Positions 1 to 9,481 are shown, counted from the stretch's first letter. The stretch: DNA of 64,000 bases from Sphingomonas sp. CCH21-G11 (GCF_001555965.1 NZ_LSHX01000003.1:1-64000), one strand, 5' to 3'. Notes: generated by a model from the sequence alone, not told the origin. Program-made: numbers and translations.

Positions 1-2
1 CC

Positions 3-2189
3 CCCTCCCCGACGCCCACGCCGCCCCCGGTCAATTTCGACACGTCGGAATATCGCGCCTCTGTCGGTCCGGTTTCGGCGACCGCGCTGACCGCGTATCA
101 GAACGGCGCGACCGGGCGGGGCGTCGGCATCGGCATCGTCGATACCGGCATCGATGCGGGGACCCAGGAGTTTCCGGGACGGATCAGCCCGGCATCGACC
201 AGCACCGCCGGCAACGGATCGACCGATGACGAGGACGGGCACGGCACGGCGGTTGCCTTTACCGCGGCCGGCCGCCGCAACGACGTCGGCACCCACGGCA
301 TCGCGTTCGACGCGACGATCATCGCGCTCCGCACCGATACGCCGGGCAGCTGCGCGACCAGCGACCCCGATGTCGACGAAAGCGGCTGCAGCCACAGCGG
401 CACCGCGATTGGATCCGCGATCGACGTGGCGCGCAACGCGGGCGCGCGGGTCATCAACATCTCGCTCGGCGGCTCGCCCCCCAGCAACGCGACGGTGCAG
501 GCGATCAATCGTGCGACCGCCGCCGGCATCGTCATCGTGATCAGCGCGGGCAATGACGGCGACCAGCCCGAAGGCGCCAATCCCGACCCATTCACGTCGC
601 CCGCCAACGATCCTGCGGTCGGCCGGGGACTGGTGATCATCGCGGGATCGGTCGGCACCACCGACGTGATCTCGCGCTTCAGCAACCGGGCGGGCGGCAG
701 CGCCAATTTCTACCTGGCCGCCGTCGGCGAACAGGTGCGCGCGCCGTGCGAAAACACGTCGGTCTGCCTGTGGTCGGGCACGTCCTTTTCCGCGCCGCAG
801 ATCGCCGGCGCGGTGGCGCTGCTCGCCCAGGCGTTTCCGACGCTGAGCGGCGCACAGATCGTCGACCTGCTCTATCGATCGGCGCGCGATGCCGGCGCAA
901 GCGGCGTCGATGCGACCTATGGCCGCGGCATCCTCGACCTGCGTCGCGCCTTCCAGCCGGTCGGGACGACGTCGCTCGCGGGCAGCCAGACGGCGATCTC
1001 GACCGCGCGCAACGGCGTGCTATCTCCGGCAATGGGCGACGCCGCGACCCCCGCAGGGGTCGGTGCGGTCATCCTGGACGGTTTCAACCGCGCTTTCGCG
1101 ATCGATCTGGCCCAGACCATCGCGCGCGCCGGACCGGTGCCGCGGCTGACCCAGGCGCTGCGGTTCGACCGGCGCAACCTGAGCGCCGGGATCGGAGGCG
1201 CAGCGATCGCGATGACGATCGCGCCGGGGCGCACCACGACGCAGGTCGAGCAGCTGTTCCTGCACCAGCGCGACGCGTTCCGCGCCCGTGCGCTGGCCGC
1301 CAGCGTCACCGGTGCGCTGGGATCGCGCGCCAGCTTTGCGATTGCCGCGTCCGAAGGCAGCGACACGCTCGCCGCCCGGCTGGCCGGACGCCGTGAGCCG
1401 GCGTTCCTGGTCGCACGCGACCCGGCCGGCGGCAGCGGCTTCGACCTCGACGTACTGGCGGCGGGCGCGGTACGGCATCGCTTCGGCGCTTGGGGTATCA
1501 CCGGCGCGGTAGACACGGGCGATGTCCTGACCCGCGAATTTGCCGATACCGAGACGCGCGACGGGCGCACGGGGTGGCGGCGACTGCCGTTCAACCGGCT
1601 GGTGCTGGGCGTCGACCGCCGCTTCGGCGCGCTGGATGCGCAGCTGAGCTATACCCGGCTCGACGAGCGCGCGACGGTGCTGGGCGCGCGCTTTGCCGAC
1701 GCGCTGGGCGCGCCGGGCGCGGTCAGCCACTTCGCCGACCTGACGCTGCGCTACGAAGCGGGCGACGGCTGGTCGCTGGGCGGCACGATGCGCCAGGGCT
1801 GGACCCGGATCGGCGCGGGCGGCGCGATCAACGGCGGCGGCAGCCTGCGTACCGCCGGCTATGCGTTCGACATCGGCAAGGCGGGGCTGTTCGACGCGCG
1901 CGATTCGTTCGGGCTGCGCATCGCCCAGCCGCTGCGGGTGACGCACGGCGGGCTCGACCTCAGCCTGGCGGGGGAATGGGATTATGCGGCGGGCCGCGCG
2001 GGCGGCTATCGCCTCCAGCGTCTCAACCTCGCCCCCACCGGCCGCGAGATCGACGTCGAGTGGCGCTACAGCCGACCGTTCGGCCCCGCCAACGCCGACC
2101 TCAACCTGTTCTGGCGCCGCGATCCGGGCAATTTCGCCGCGCTGCCCGACGATCTGGGGGTGGCCGCACGGCTGGCACTGGGGTTTTGA
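3..2189 (+). CDS. S8 (subtilisin-like) serine protease with probable C-terminal outer-membrane barrel, 5' truncated
   Basis: The reading frame is already open at the window edge, so the N-terminus and signal peptide lie upstream. The subtilase catalytic triad is visible: Asp in DTGID (codon 141-143), His in GHGTA (240-242) and Ser in GTSFSAP (783-785). The protease domain ends near base 950. The remaining roughly 410 residues are rich in alternating hydrophobic and aromatic stretches and end in LALGF. A terminal Phe is typical of outer-membrane beta-barrels, so this is probably an autotransporter-type secreted protease. The family and catalytic residues are seen directly. The barrel is inferred from composition and the C-terminus. 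The substrate is unknown. Confidence 0.88.
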   Translation, partial: PSPTPTPPPVNFDTSEYRASVGPVSATALTAYQNGATGRGVGIGIVDTGIDAGTQEFPGRISPASTSTAGNGSTDDEDGHGTAVAFTAAGRRNDVGTHGIAFDATIIALRTDTPGSCATSDPDVDESGCSHSGTAIGSAIDVARNAGARVINISLGGSPPSNATVQAINRATAAGIVIVISAGNDGDQPEGANPDPFTSPANDPAVGRGLVIIAGSVGTTDVISRFSNRAGGSANFYLAAVGEQVRAPCENTSVCLWSGTSFSAPQIAGAVALLAQAFPTLSGAQIVDLLYRSARDAGASGVDATYGRGILDLRRAFQPVGTTSLAGSQTAISTARNGVLSPAMGDAATPAGVGAVILDGFNRAFAIDLAQTIARAGPVPRLTQALRFDRRNLSAGIGGAAIAMTIAPGRTTTQVEQLFLHQRDAFRARALAASVTGALGSRASFAIAASEGSDTLAARLAGRREPAFLVARDPAGGSGFDLDVLAAGAVRHRFGAWGITGAVDTGDVLTREFADTETRDGRTGWRRLPFNRLVLGVDRRFGALDAQLSYTRLDERATVLGARFADALGAPGAVSHFADLTLRYEAGDGWSLGGTMRQGWTRIGAGGAINGGGSLRTAGYAFDIGKAGLFDARDSFGLRIAQPLRVTHGGLDLSLAGEWDYAAGRAGGYRLQRLNLAPTGREIDVEWRYSRPFGPANADLNLFWRRDPGNFAALPDDLGVAARLALGF

Positions 2190-2196
2190 GCGGATA

Positions 2197-2282
2197 CGTT
2201 TCTCGACTTCGCTCGAAACGAACGGCGAGGCCCGGGATGCCCGCTTCGCCGTTCCGCTCGTTTCGAGCGAAGTCGAGAAACG
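2197..2282. repeat. REP-like long palindrome between convergent genes
   Basis: Two 25-bp arms form a perfect inverted repeat: CGTTTCTCGACTTCGCTCG... at 2197-2221 and its complement at 2258-2282, around a loop of about 36 bp. It sits between the 3' ends of the protease and the histidine kinase. It could act as a bidirectional terminator or mRNA stabiliser. A close relative lies at 6845-6929, so it belongs to a dispersed family. Confidence 0.85.
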
Positions 2283-2295
2283 TGGCTCCCGGACC

Positions 2296-3672
2296 TCACC
2301 CCGCCAGCGGCAGCCTGAGCCGCACCAGCAGCCCGCCCAGATCCTCGCTTTCCTCCAGCGTCACCGTGCCCTCGTAGATTTCGGCGACATCGCGGACGAT
2401 GGCGAGGCCGAGGCCGGTGCCGGGCTTGCCCGAATCGAGGCGGACGCCGCGGTCGAAGATGCGCTGGCGATCGCCCTCCGGGATCCCGCCGCCGTCATCC
2501 TCGACCAGCAGTTCGGCAAAGCCCATCGCAGCGCGCGCGGTCACGAACACGCTGCCGCCGCCATATTTGGCGGCGTTTTCGACCAGGTTGCCCAGCATCT
2601 CGTCGAGGTCCTGACGCTCGATCCGCGCGATCAGCGTCTTGTCGCCGTCCACGTCGATGCGGACATTGGGATAGAGCCGGGCGACCGCGCGCTCGACCGC
2701 TTCGACCGAAGCCCAGACCGCCGCGCGGCTGTGCGCCGAACCGCGCCGGCCGACCGCGCGGGCGCGCGCCAGGTGATGGTCGACCTGGCGGCGCATCGTG
2801 CGCGCTTCGCGGATCACGGTTGCGTCGAGATCGTTCGACCCGGCGGCGGCGGCATTCATAATGACGGTGAGCGGGGTCTTGAGCGCGTGGGCGAGATTGC
2901 CGGCGTGGCGGCGGGCCTCCTCCGCCTGGCGGTCGTTATGCTCGATGAGCGCGTTCAGTTCCTCGACCATTGGTGCGACCTCGGCCGGCATCGCGCCCTC
3001 GACCCGGCCGGCCTGGCCGGTGCGCAGCCGGGCAAGTTCGCGCCGCACCTTGCCGAGCGGCAGCAGCCCGTACCAGGTCTGCAGCGCGGCCATGCCGATC
3101 AGTCCCAGGCCGAGCAGCAGGAAGCTCTGGACCAGGGTTTCGCGCAGCGCGCCGATCTGGGAATCGAGCACCTCGCGGCTCTGCGCGACCTGGAACCGCC
3201 ACAGCCGGGGCGATCGCGGCAACCGCACGTCGCGCTCGACGATGCGCAGCTCATTGTCGCGAAAGGCGGCGCTGTCGTAGACGTGCACCGCCATGTCGCG
3301 ATGCGGCTCGCCGGTCGGCAGCGTGCGGTCCCACAGCGAGCGCGAGGGGAAGACGTCGACGCCGGGCGCGCTGATCTGCCAATAGGCCCCTGAATCAGGC
3401 TCAAGGAACCGCTGGTCGGCAGGTTCGCGGTTCAGCACGACTTCGCCCGCGGTGTCGATTTCGGCCGACGCGATCATCGCGTTCAGCACATATTCGAGCT
3501 GTTCGTCGAAATTGCGGGTGATCGCCTGGGTCAGCACGCGGTCGAGCGCGAAGCCGCCGCCCGCGAGCAGCAGCAGGATCCACGCGCTCGCGATCGCGAT
3601 CATCCGGCGCGACAGCGATCCGGTGATGCGCACATAGCTGCGCGGGGGCGGCTCGAGCGGGGTTGCGGTCAT
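2296..3672 (-). CDS. Sensor histidine kinase of an OmpR-type two-component system
   Basis: A 458-residue inner-membrane kinase. It has an N-terminal membrane segment near residues 18-40, a periplasmic sensor region, a second membrane segment near residue 200 and a HAMP-like linker. The phosphoacceptor motif is HALKTPL. The ATPase has N-box NLVENAAKYG and G-boxes EDDGGGI and GTGLGLAI. The ATG at 3672 (MTATPLEPP) was chosen because the upstream extension is arginine-rich and lies in a GGGGTC-type repeat. It lies downstream of the response regulator and PepSY genes. The layout resembles PhoPQ-like pairs, but the signal cannot be deduced. Confidence 0.9.
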   Translation of the reverse strand: MTATPLEPPPRSYVRITGSLSRRMIAIASAWILLLLAGGGFALDRVLTQAITRNFDEQLEYVLNAMIASAEIDTAGEVVLNREPADQRFLEPDSGAYWQISAPGVDVFPSRSLWDRTLPTGEPHRDMAVHVYDSAAFRDNELRIVERDVRLPRSPRLWRFQVAQSREVLDSQIGALRETLVQSFLLLGLGLIGMAALQTWYGLLPLGKVRRELARLRTGQAGRVEGAMPAEVAPMVEELNALIEHNDRQAEEARRHAGNLAHALKTPLTVIMNAAAAGSNDLDATVIREARTMRRQVDHHLARARAVGRRGSAHSRAAVWASVEAVERAVARLYPNVRIDVDGDKTLIARIERQDLDEMLGNLVENAAKYGGGSVFVTARAAMGFAELLVEDDGGGIPEGDRQRIFDRGVRLDSGKPGTGLGLAIVRDVAEIYEGTVTLEESEDLGGLLVRLRLPLAG

Positions 3673-3739
3673 AGGCTGTCGTCGGGTCTGACCAGACCGG
3701 GTTCCTCCGCCCTTCCAGGCGCTCGACCGGACACAACCG

Positions 3740-3825
3740 TTGCCCCGGCCCGGCACCGGGGTCCCGCTTGTTCTTGCGCCGGATCGGGCAGCGAGACCCC
3801 GGCGCACGGCCGGGGTGACGATGGG
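3740..3825. repeat. GGCCGGGGTC-type imperfect inverted repeat
   Basis: This GC-rich element pairs CCCCGGCCCGGCACCGGGGTC with GACCCCGGCGCACGGCCGGGG in opposite orientation. It lies in the 226-bp gap between the response regulator and kinase genes. Related copies occur near 7868-7955, 8010-8037, 13018-13165 and 24197-24220. It is a dispersed intergenic family. If transcribed it may form a hairpin that lowers kinase expression relative to the regulator. Confidence 0.6.
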
Positions 3826-3898
3826 GGTTGGGTCATCAGGCCCTCAGACGCGGTTTCCGCGCCGGACGTTCGGGTTGAGCGCAGCCATGCGGCCTCCG

Positions 3899-4576
3899 TT
3901 ACCCGGCGTCCGCGCCAGCGGGTTCTTCCAGGCTGTAGCCGAGACCGCGGATTGTGGTGATGACGTCCGCGCCCAGTTTCTTGCGGATGCGCGTCACGAA
4001 CACCTCGATCGTATTCGAATCGCGATCGAAATCCTGATCATAGATATGCTCGATCAGCTCGGTGCGGCTGACCACCTTGCCCTTGTGATGCAGCAGGTAG
4101 CTGAGCAGCTTGTATTCCTGCGCGGTCAGCTTCACCGGCTCGCCCGCCTTGGTTACCTTGCCCGAGCGGGTGTCGAGCCGGATGTCGCCGGCGATCAGCT
4201 CCGCCGACGCATTGCCCGAGGCGCGGCGGATGAGCGCGCGCAGCCGGGCGATCAGCTCCTCGGTCTGGAAGGGCTTGGCGACGTAATCGTCCGCGCCCGC
4301 GTCCAGCCCGGCGACCTTGTCCGACCAGCTGTCGCGCGCGGTCAGCACCAGCACGGGCATCACCCGCCCCTCGCGCCGCCAGCGGTCGAGCACGGTCAGC
4401 CCGTCGATTTCGGGCAGGCCCAGGTCGAGGATCACCGCATCATAGGTTTCGGTCGAGCCGAGGAAATGCCCTTCCTCGCCATCGGTCGCCAGGTCGACGG
4501 CATAGCCCGCGCCCTCCAGCGTCTGGCGGAGCTGGTTGCCCAGATTGGGTTCGTCCTCGACGATCAGCACGCGCAT
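3899..4576 (-). CDS. OmpR/PhoB-family response regulator
   Basis: A 225-residue regulator with receiver domain (residues 1-115) and C-terminal winged helix. Acidic pocket residues follow MRVLIVEDE. The phosphorylated Asp is in VILDLGLPEIDG, and a Lys sits in DYVAKPF. The DNA-binding half contains the Trans_reg_C hallmark EVFVTRIRKKLG. It lies 42 bp downstream of the PepSY gene and upstream of its probable partner kinase. The targets cannot be read from sequence. Confidence 0.95.
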   Translation of the reverse strand: MRVLIVEDEPNLGNQLRQTLEGAGYAVDLATDGEEGHFLGSTETYDAVILDLGLPEIDGLTVLDRWRREGRVMPVLVLTARDSWSDKVAGLDAGADDYVAKPFQTEELIARLRALIRRASGNASAELIAGDIRLDTRSGKVTKAGEPVKLTAQEYKLLSYLLHHKGKVVSRTELIEHIYDQDFDRDSNTIEVFVTRIRKKLGADVITTIRGLGYSLEEPAGADAG

Positions 4577-4618
4577 GGAACGGTCCTTCTTTCTGACTGG
4601 CGGCGGTTGGCCCGCCGG

Positions 4619-4939
4619 CTATTCCCCGGAACGGCCGACGATCCGGCCGGAGCGGCCGTCGACGTCGATCCAGATCACATGTCCATCGCGCAGGAACTTG
4701 AGCGTGTAAATGGCGCTGGCCGAATCGAAGTCGAAGCCCAGATATTGCGCGCCGCGCATCGTCGGTACGACCCGGCGCTCGATCTCGCGCAGCGGCAGCA
4801 GGTTGCCGCTGCGGCGCCCTTCGTGCGCGGCCTGCTGGTCGTCGCGCTTGCGCCAGGCCTGGGCGTCGGCCACGCCGACTGCGCCGGGCACAAGGCCCAG
4901 CAGCGACAGCGCGATCAGGGAACGTCGGAACATCATCAC
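4619..4939 (-). CDS. Small periplasmic PepSY-domain protein
   Basis: A 106-residue protein with a signal peptide (MMMFRRSLIALSLLGLVPG, ending near VADA). The mature domain has the PepSY pattern: a helix (LREIERRV) followed by YLGFDFDSASAIYTLKFLR and WIDVDGRSGRIVG. PepSY proteins of this size are often encoded beside PhoPQ-type systems and are thought to inhibit or tune periplasmic proteases or sensor kinases. It is the first gene of the three-gene unit with the regulator and kinase, so a sensory accessory role is plausible. Either of the first two Met codons could be the start. Confidence 0.8.
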   Translation of the reverse strand: MMMFRRSLIALSLLGLVPGAVGVADAQAWRKRDDQQAAHEGRRSGNLLPLREIERRVVPTMRGAQYLGFDFDSASAIYTLKFLRDGHVIWIDVDGRSGRIVGRSGE

Positions 4940-5035
4940 GCGGTTGCCATAGGTCCCGCGCGTTGAACAGCCTGTGAATAGGATGCGCCATCATCGGCTT
5001 GCGCCCGGGCGCGGCGCAACGTAACCGCCCGCGCC

Positions 5036-6823
5036 ATGGCAGCACCGATCCTGAGCTACGAAGACCTTGGCCTCGTCCAGGGCAGCGGGTGGCTGTTCCG
5101 CCACCTCGACGTGCATGTCGGCGCGCGCGACCGGCTGGCGCTGATCGGACGCAACGGGGCGGGCAAGACCACGCTGCTCAAGCTGATCGCCGGACGGATC
5201 GACGCGGACGAGGGGCGCCGCACCATCGTGCCGGGCACGCGCGTCATCATCCTGGAACAGGAGCCGCGCCTCGACGGGTTCGCGACGCTGATGGATTTCG
5301 TGCTGTCGGGCGACGACGCGCCGCAGCGCCATGAAGCCGAGGCGATCGCCGACCAGCTCGACATCGACCTGTCGCGCGCATGCGCCACCGCCAGCGGGGG
5401 CGAGCGCCGCCGCGCCGCGATCGCGCGCGCACTCGCCCAGGACCCCGACGTGCTGCTGCTCGACGAACCGACCAACCATCTCGACATCGCGGCGATCGAG
5501 TGGCTGGAGGAATGGCTGACCCGCTTTCGCGGTGCCTTCATCGTCATCAGTCACGACCGCGCCTTCCTGACCCGGCTGACCCGCCAGACGCTGTGGCTGG
5601 ATCGCGGCACGATGCGCCGCGCCGAAATCGGCTTTGGCGGGTTCGAGGCGTGGACCGACCAGGTCGAGGCGGAGGAACGGCGCGCCGCCGAGCGGCTCGA
5701 CGCACGGCTGAAGATCGAGGAACACTGGCTGCACCGCGGCGTCACCGGGCGGCGGCGGCGCAACCAGGGCCGGCTGACCCAGCTGATGGAAATGCGCGCC
5801 GAACGCGCGGCGATGACCGGCCCGCAGGGCACGGCCGCGCTGGCGACCGCCGCCAACGACAGCAAGACGCGCGTGGTGATCGACGCCAAGGGCGCCAGCA
5901 AGACCTATGGCGACCGCACCATCATCCGCGACCTCAACCTGCGCATCACGCGCGGCGACCGCATCGGCATCGTCGGACGCAACGGCGCGGGCAAGTCGAC
6001 CTTGCTCAAGCTGCTGACCGGCGAGGTCGCGCCCGACCAGGGCGAGGTGAAGCTGGCGAAGACGCTGGAGCCGATCATCATCGACCAGCAGCGCAGCCGC
6101 ATGGCCCCCGACAGGACGGTGCGCGACGTGCTGGCGGACGGCGGCGAGTGGATCGACGTGCTGGGCACGCGCAAGCATGTCCACGGCTATCTCAAGGAGT
6201 TCCTGTTCGCGCCCGAGCTGATCGATGCGAAGGTCGGCACGCTGTCGGGCGGCGAGCGGTCGCGGTTGCTGATGGCGCGCGAATTCGCGCGGCCCAGCAA
6301 CCTGCTGGTGCTCGACGAGCCGACCAACGACCTCGACCTGGAAACGCTCGACCTGTTGCAGGAAGTGATCGCGGATTACGACGGCACCGTGCTGATCGTC
6401 AGCCACGACCGCGACTTTCTCGACCGCACCGTCACGCTGACCGCGGGGCTCGACGGCAGCGGCGACGTGGACGTCGTCGTCGGCGGCTATGCCGACTGGC
6501 AGGCGAAGCGGCGCCAGCGCCCGGCGGCGACGCGCAAGGCCGCCGCGCCTTCCGAGCGCCCCGCGCCCGCCCCCGCCGCGCCCAAACGCGCCAAGCTCAG
6601 CTACAAGGACCAGCGCGACTATGAATTGCTGCCCCAGCAGATTGAAAAGCTCGACCAGCGTATCGCCGCCGATGAAGCCGCACTGGCCGACCCGGCGCTC
6701 TATGCACGCGATCCCAAGCGCTTTCAGGCGCTGAGCGATGCGATCGCCGCCGCACGGGCCGAGAAGGACGCGGCCGAGCTGCGCTGGCTCGAACTGGCCG
6801 AGCAGGTCGAGGCGCTGGGCTGA
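5036..6823 (+). CDS. uup: ABC-F family ATPase, Uup-like
   Basis: A 595-residue soluble protein with two ABC domains and no membrane segments. Both Walker A motifs (GRNGAGKTTLL near residue 39; GRNGAGKSTLL near 315), both signature motifs (SGGERRRAAIARAL; LSGGERSRLLMAREF) and both Walker B/D-loop motifs (LLLDEPTNHLD; LVLDEPTNDLD) are intact. A linker and a C-terminal charged coiled coil (residues about 520-595) fit the Uup branch, which binds ribosomes or branched DNA and limits transposon excision in E. coli. It is a single gene that ends facing a REP palindrome. The gene name is by family resemblance. Confidence 0.9.
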   Translation: MAAPILSYEDLGLVQGSGWLFRHLDVHVGARDRLALIGRNGAGKTTLLKLIAGRIDADEGRRTIVPGTRVIILEQEPRLDGFATLMDFVLSGDDAPQRHEAEAIADQLDIDLSRACATASGGERRRAAIARALAQDPDVLLLDEPTNHLDIAAIEWLEEWLTRFRGAFIVISHDRAFLTRLTRQTLWLDRGTMRRAEIGFGGFEAWTDQVEAEERRAAERLDARLKIEEHWLHRGVTGRRRRNQGRLTQLMEMRAERAAMTGPQGTAALATAANDSKTRVVIDAKGASKTYGDRTIIRDLNLRITRGDRIGIVGRNGAGKSTLLKLLTGEVAPDQGEVKLAKTLEPIIIDQQRSRMAPDRTVRDVLADGGEWIDVLGTRKHVHGYLKEFLFAPELIDAKVGTLSGGERSRLLMAREFARPSNLLVLDEPTNDLDLETLDLLQEVIADYDGTVLIVSHDRDFLDRTVTLTAGLDGSGDVDVVVGGYADWQAKRRQRPAATRKAAAPSERPAPAPAAPKRAKLSYKDQRDYELLPQQIEKLDQRIAADEAALADPALYARDPKRFQALSDAIAAARAEKDAAELRWLELAEQVEALG

Positions 6824-6844
6824 TCGGACAAGTTCAATGACCCT

Positions 6845-6929
6845 TCGACCCGTTCGTTTCGAGCGAAGTCGAGAAACGTCTGGCGCACCCGAACACGCTT
6901 CTCGACTTCGCTCGAAGCAAACGGGTCGA
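6845..6929. repeat. REP-like palindrome, second copy
   Basis: Arms TCGACCCGTTCGTTTCGAGC... (6845-6878) and their near-perfect complement (6896-6929) match the core of the 2197-2282 palindrome (TTTCGAGCGAAGTCGAGAAACG). Like that copy, it sits between two convergently transcribed genes, here the ABC-F gene and the DUF815 gene. Confidence 0.82.
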
Positions 6930-6952
6930 TCGAGTCGGAGCGGGATGCAGCC

Positions 6953-7774
6953 CTAAATCCGCATCCCCATACGCCCGGCGAGCTCGACCAGATATTGCCC
7001 GGCGACCCGGCCCGAGCGGCTGCCGCGCCGCGTCGCCCATTGCAGGGCATCGGCGGCGTCGAAGGGCAGGCCGTGCTGCTCAGCGCCGCGTGCGACGATC
7101 GCCAGATAGCCGTCCTGGTCGATCGCGTGGAAGCCCAGGCTGAGCCCGAAGCGGTCGGCGAGCGCCAGCGCGTCGTCGATCGTGTCGCGCGGGTTGATCG
7201 CGCTGTCCTGTTCGGAAAGGTCGCGGGGGACGAGATGGCGGCGATTGGCGGTGACGACCAGCCGGACATTGTCCGGCCGCGCCTGGGCTCCGCCCTCGAG
7301 CAGCGAACGCAGCGCGCGCGCGTCGCCCGGCCGGTCGAAGCCGAGATCGTCGATGAAGACCGCGAAGCGCCGGTCGACGCCCGCCAGCGTGTCGAACAGC
7401 CGCGCCAGCCCGTCGATCCGTTCGGCGGGCACCTCGACCAGCGCCAGCGCGCCGCCCGCCGCCTGAACCGCCGCGACCGCGCTGGCCACCAGTGCCGACT
7501 TGCCGGTGCCGCGCGCCCCCCATAGCAGCACGTCATGCGCGGCATGCCCCGCCGCCAGCCGATCGAAATTGGCCAGCATCGCGGCCTTTTGCGGATCGAT
7601 GCCGACCAGCCGGTCAATCGGAAGCGGCGCGAAGTCGCGTAGCGCCACGACCACCTCGCCCTGCCACAGATAGGCGGGATGCGCGACGAGATCGGCCATC
7701 GCCGGGGGCGGCGGGGCGAGCCGCTCCAGCGCGGCGGCGATGCGTTCGAGGGGGGTGGTATGCGGATCAATCAC
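6953..7774 (-). CDS. DUF815-family P-loop ATPase
   Basis: A 273-residue AAA-type ATPase. After an N-terminal helical region it has Walker A GARGTGKSAL (near residue 105) and Walker B AVFIDDLGFD (near 158). A C-terminal Arg-containing lid follows, ending in GRMGMRI. Architecture and length fit DUF815, a widespread predicted ATPase of unknown function related to DnaC/IstB-like ATPases. It is monocistronic. No partner is evident. Confidence 0.82.
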   Translation of the reverse strand: MIDPHTTPLERIAAALERLAPPPPAMADLVAHPAYLWQGEVVVALRDFAPLPIDRLVGIDPQKAAMLANFDRLAAGHAAHDVLLWGARGTGKSALVASAVAAVQAAGGALALVEVPAERIDGLARLFDTLAGVDRRFAVFIDDLGFDRPGDARALRSLLEGGAQARPDNVRLVVTANRRHLVPRDLSEQDSAINPRDTIDDALALADRFGLSLGFHAIDQDGYLAIVARGAEQHGLPFDAADALQWATRRGSRSGRVAGQYLVELAGRMGMRI

Positions 7775-7867
7775 CGCGTTCGCTTATCGCGGATCGGCGG
7801 GAGCGGGAATGGGCGGCGATGATCCGCTGGCGGGTCGGACGATTGCCGAAGCGCTCACCATCAATTC

Positions 7868-8040
7868 TGCCGTCACCCGGCCTTGCGCCGGGGTCGCGCT
7901 GCCTGATCCAGCGTGAGAAATAGCGGGACCCCCGGGTCAAGCCCGGGGTGACCTTGGGTAAAGCTAGAGCATGATGACGTTAGGTTGACACACGCTCCAA
8001 CGACGTCCTCGTCACCCCGGCCTTGTGCCGGGGTCCACGG
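7868..8040. repeat. Composite intergenic repeat cluster
   Basis: This gap holds an inverted pair of GGCCTTGCGCCGGGGTC-type elements (7868-7955), the 20-mer CTAGAGCATGATGACGTTAG (7964-7983) and another CCCCGGCCTTGTGCCGGGG copy (near 8014-8033). The 20-mer recurs exactly, in reverse complement, at 24252-24271, also beside a GGCCTTGTGCCGGG element. No gene is supported in 7775-8110. Confidence 0.7.
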
Positions 8041-8110
8041 AACAACACGTCACGACCGTCGGGACGGCGCGGCCCGGTGGCATTCCGGCGGGCGGCCACT
8101 CGATCTCCAC

Positions 8111-9481
8111 CTATGCCTGCAAATCATACGCTTTCATCAAGTCGTACAGCGTCGGGCGGCTGATGCCGAGCAGGCGTGCGGTGCCGGAGATGTTGCCCTC
8201 CGCCCGGGTCAGCGCGCGCCGGATCGCGCGGCGGTCGGCCATTTCGCGGATCGCCTTCAGGTTGATCGGCAGCGCATCATCGACCTTTTCGGCGAGATCG
8301 AGATCGGCGGCGGTGACCAATTTGGCCTCGGCCATGATCGCGGCGCGCTTCACCCGGTTTTCCAGCTCGCGGACATTGCCCGGCCAGTGCCACGCGTCGA
8401 TCGCCGCCAGCGCATCGGGCGCGAAGCCGCGCGGGGCCAGCTTCATCTCGCTCACGAAGCGGCGCAGGAAGTGCCGCGCGAGCAGCCCGGCATCGCCGGT
8501 GCGCTCGGCGAGCGACGGGATGCGCACAATGATTTCCGCCAGCCGATAATACAGGTCCTCTCGGAACCGCCCTTCCGCCACCATCGCATCGACGTCCTGA
8601 TGCGTCGCGCAGACGATCCGGGTGTCGACGGGGATCACGCGGCGGCCGCCGATCCGTTCGATCACGCGTTCCTGCAGGAAGCGGAGCAGCTTGACCTGAA
8701 GCGGCAGCGGGATGTCGCCGACTTCGTCGAGGAACAGCGTGCCGCCCTGCGCCTGTTCGATCTTGCCCTCGGTCGTCTTCACCGCGCCGGTGAACGCGCC
8801 CTTTTCATAGCCGAACAGCTCGGCCTCGAGCAGCGTTTCGGGGATCGCGGCGCAGTTGATCGCGACGAAATTGCCCTTGGCGCGTGGGCTGGCGTCATGC
8901 AGGCCGCGGGCGAGCAGCTCCTTGCCCGTTCCGCTCGCGCCGAGCAGCATGACCGAGACATCGGTCGCCGCCACCCGTTCGATCGTGCGCGTGATCTTGA
9001 GCATTTCCGGCGCGGCGGTCAGGATGCCGCCCAGCGTCGCCTTGGCCGCCTCGCGGCTGGCGAGCCGGCGGTTCTCGGCCTCCAGCGCATGGACGTGGAA
9101 GGCGCGTGCGACGATCAGTCCCAGCGCATCGATGTCGATCGGCTTGGCATAGAAGTCATAGGCCCCCATCGCGATCGCGCGCAGCGCGCTGTCGCGGTCG
9201 CCATGACCCGAGGCGACGATCACCTTGCTGTGCGGGCTGAGCGCCAGAATTTCGGCGAGCGTGGCAAAGCCCTCGCTCACCCCGTCGGGATCGGGGGGCA
9301 GGCCGAGGTCGAGCGTGATGACCTCGGGTTCTTCGGTACGCAGCGCCGCGATCGCGCTTTCGCGGTCGTGCGCGGTGGTGATCTGATACCCCTCATAGGC
9401 CCAGCGCAGCTGGCGCTGCAGCCCGGCGTCGTCCTCGACGATCAGCAGGCGGCGTTCGGAAATGGCGGCGGACGCGGTCAT
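8111..9481 (-). CDS. prsR: Sigma-54-dependent response regulator, PrsR type (XrtA/PEP-CTERM system)
   Basis: A 456-residue NtrC-family activator. The receiver domain carries the phosphorylated Asp in VITLDLGLPPDPDG. The AAA+ domain has Walker A GASGTGKELLA and an intact GAFTGA loop for sigma-54 contact, plus a DEVGDIP Walker B. The C-terminal Fis-type HTH reads NISGTARLLGISRPTLYDL. The four-base ATGA overlap with the PrsK-type kinase and the nearby sugar transferase identify it as PrsR, the regulator of the exosortase/exopolysaccharide (PEP-CTERM) system. In that system it activates sigma-54 promoters. The exosortase itself is not in this window. Confidence 0.9.
   Translation of the reverse strand: MTASAAISERRLLIVEDDAGLQRQLRWAYEGYQITTAHDRESAIAALRTEEPEVITLDLGLPPDPDGVSEGFATLAEILALSPHSKVIVASGHGDRDSALRAIAMGAYDFYAKPIDIDALGLIVARAFHVHALEAENRRLASREAAKATLGGILTAAPEMLKITRTIERVAATDVSVMLLGASGTGKELLARGLHDASPRAKGNFVAINCAAIPETLLEAELFGYEKGAFTGAVKTTEGKIEQAQGGTLFLDEVGDIPLPLQVKLLRFLQERVIERIGGRRVIPVDTRIVCATHQDVDAMVAEGRFREDLYYRLAEIIVRIPSLAERTGDAGLLARHFLRRFVSEMKLAPRGFAPDALAAIDAWHWPGNVRELENRVKRAAIMAEAKLVTAADLDLAEKVDDALPINLKAIREMADRRAIRRALTRAEGNISGTARLLGISRPTLYDLMKAYDLQA

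Noticed and set aside
4991..6406. Long minus-strand open frame opposite the ABC-F gene
   Set aside because: It is His/Arg/Gln-rich with no recognised domain, opposite a gene with all ABC motifs. Such frames arise from high GC.
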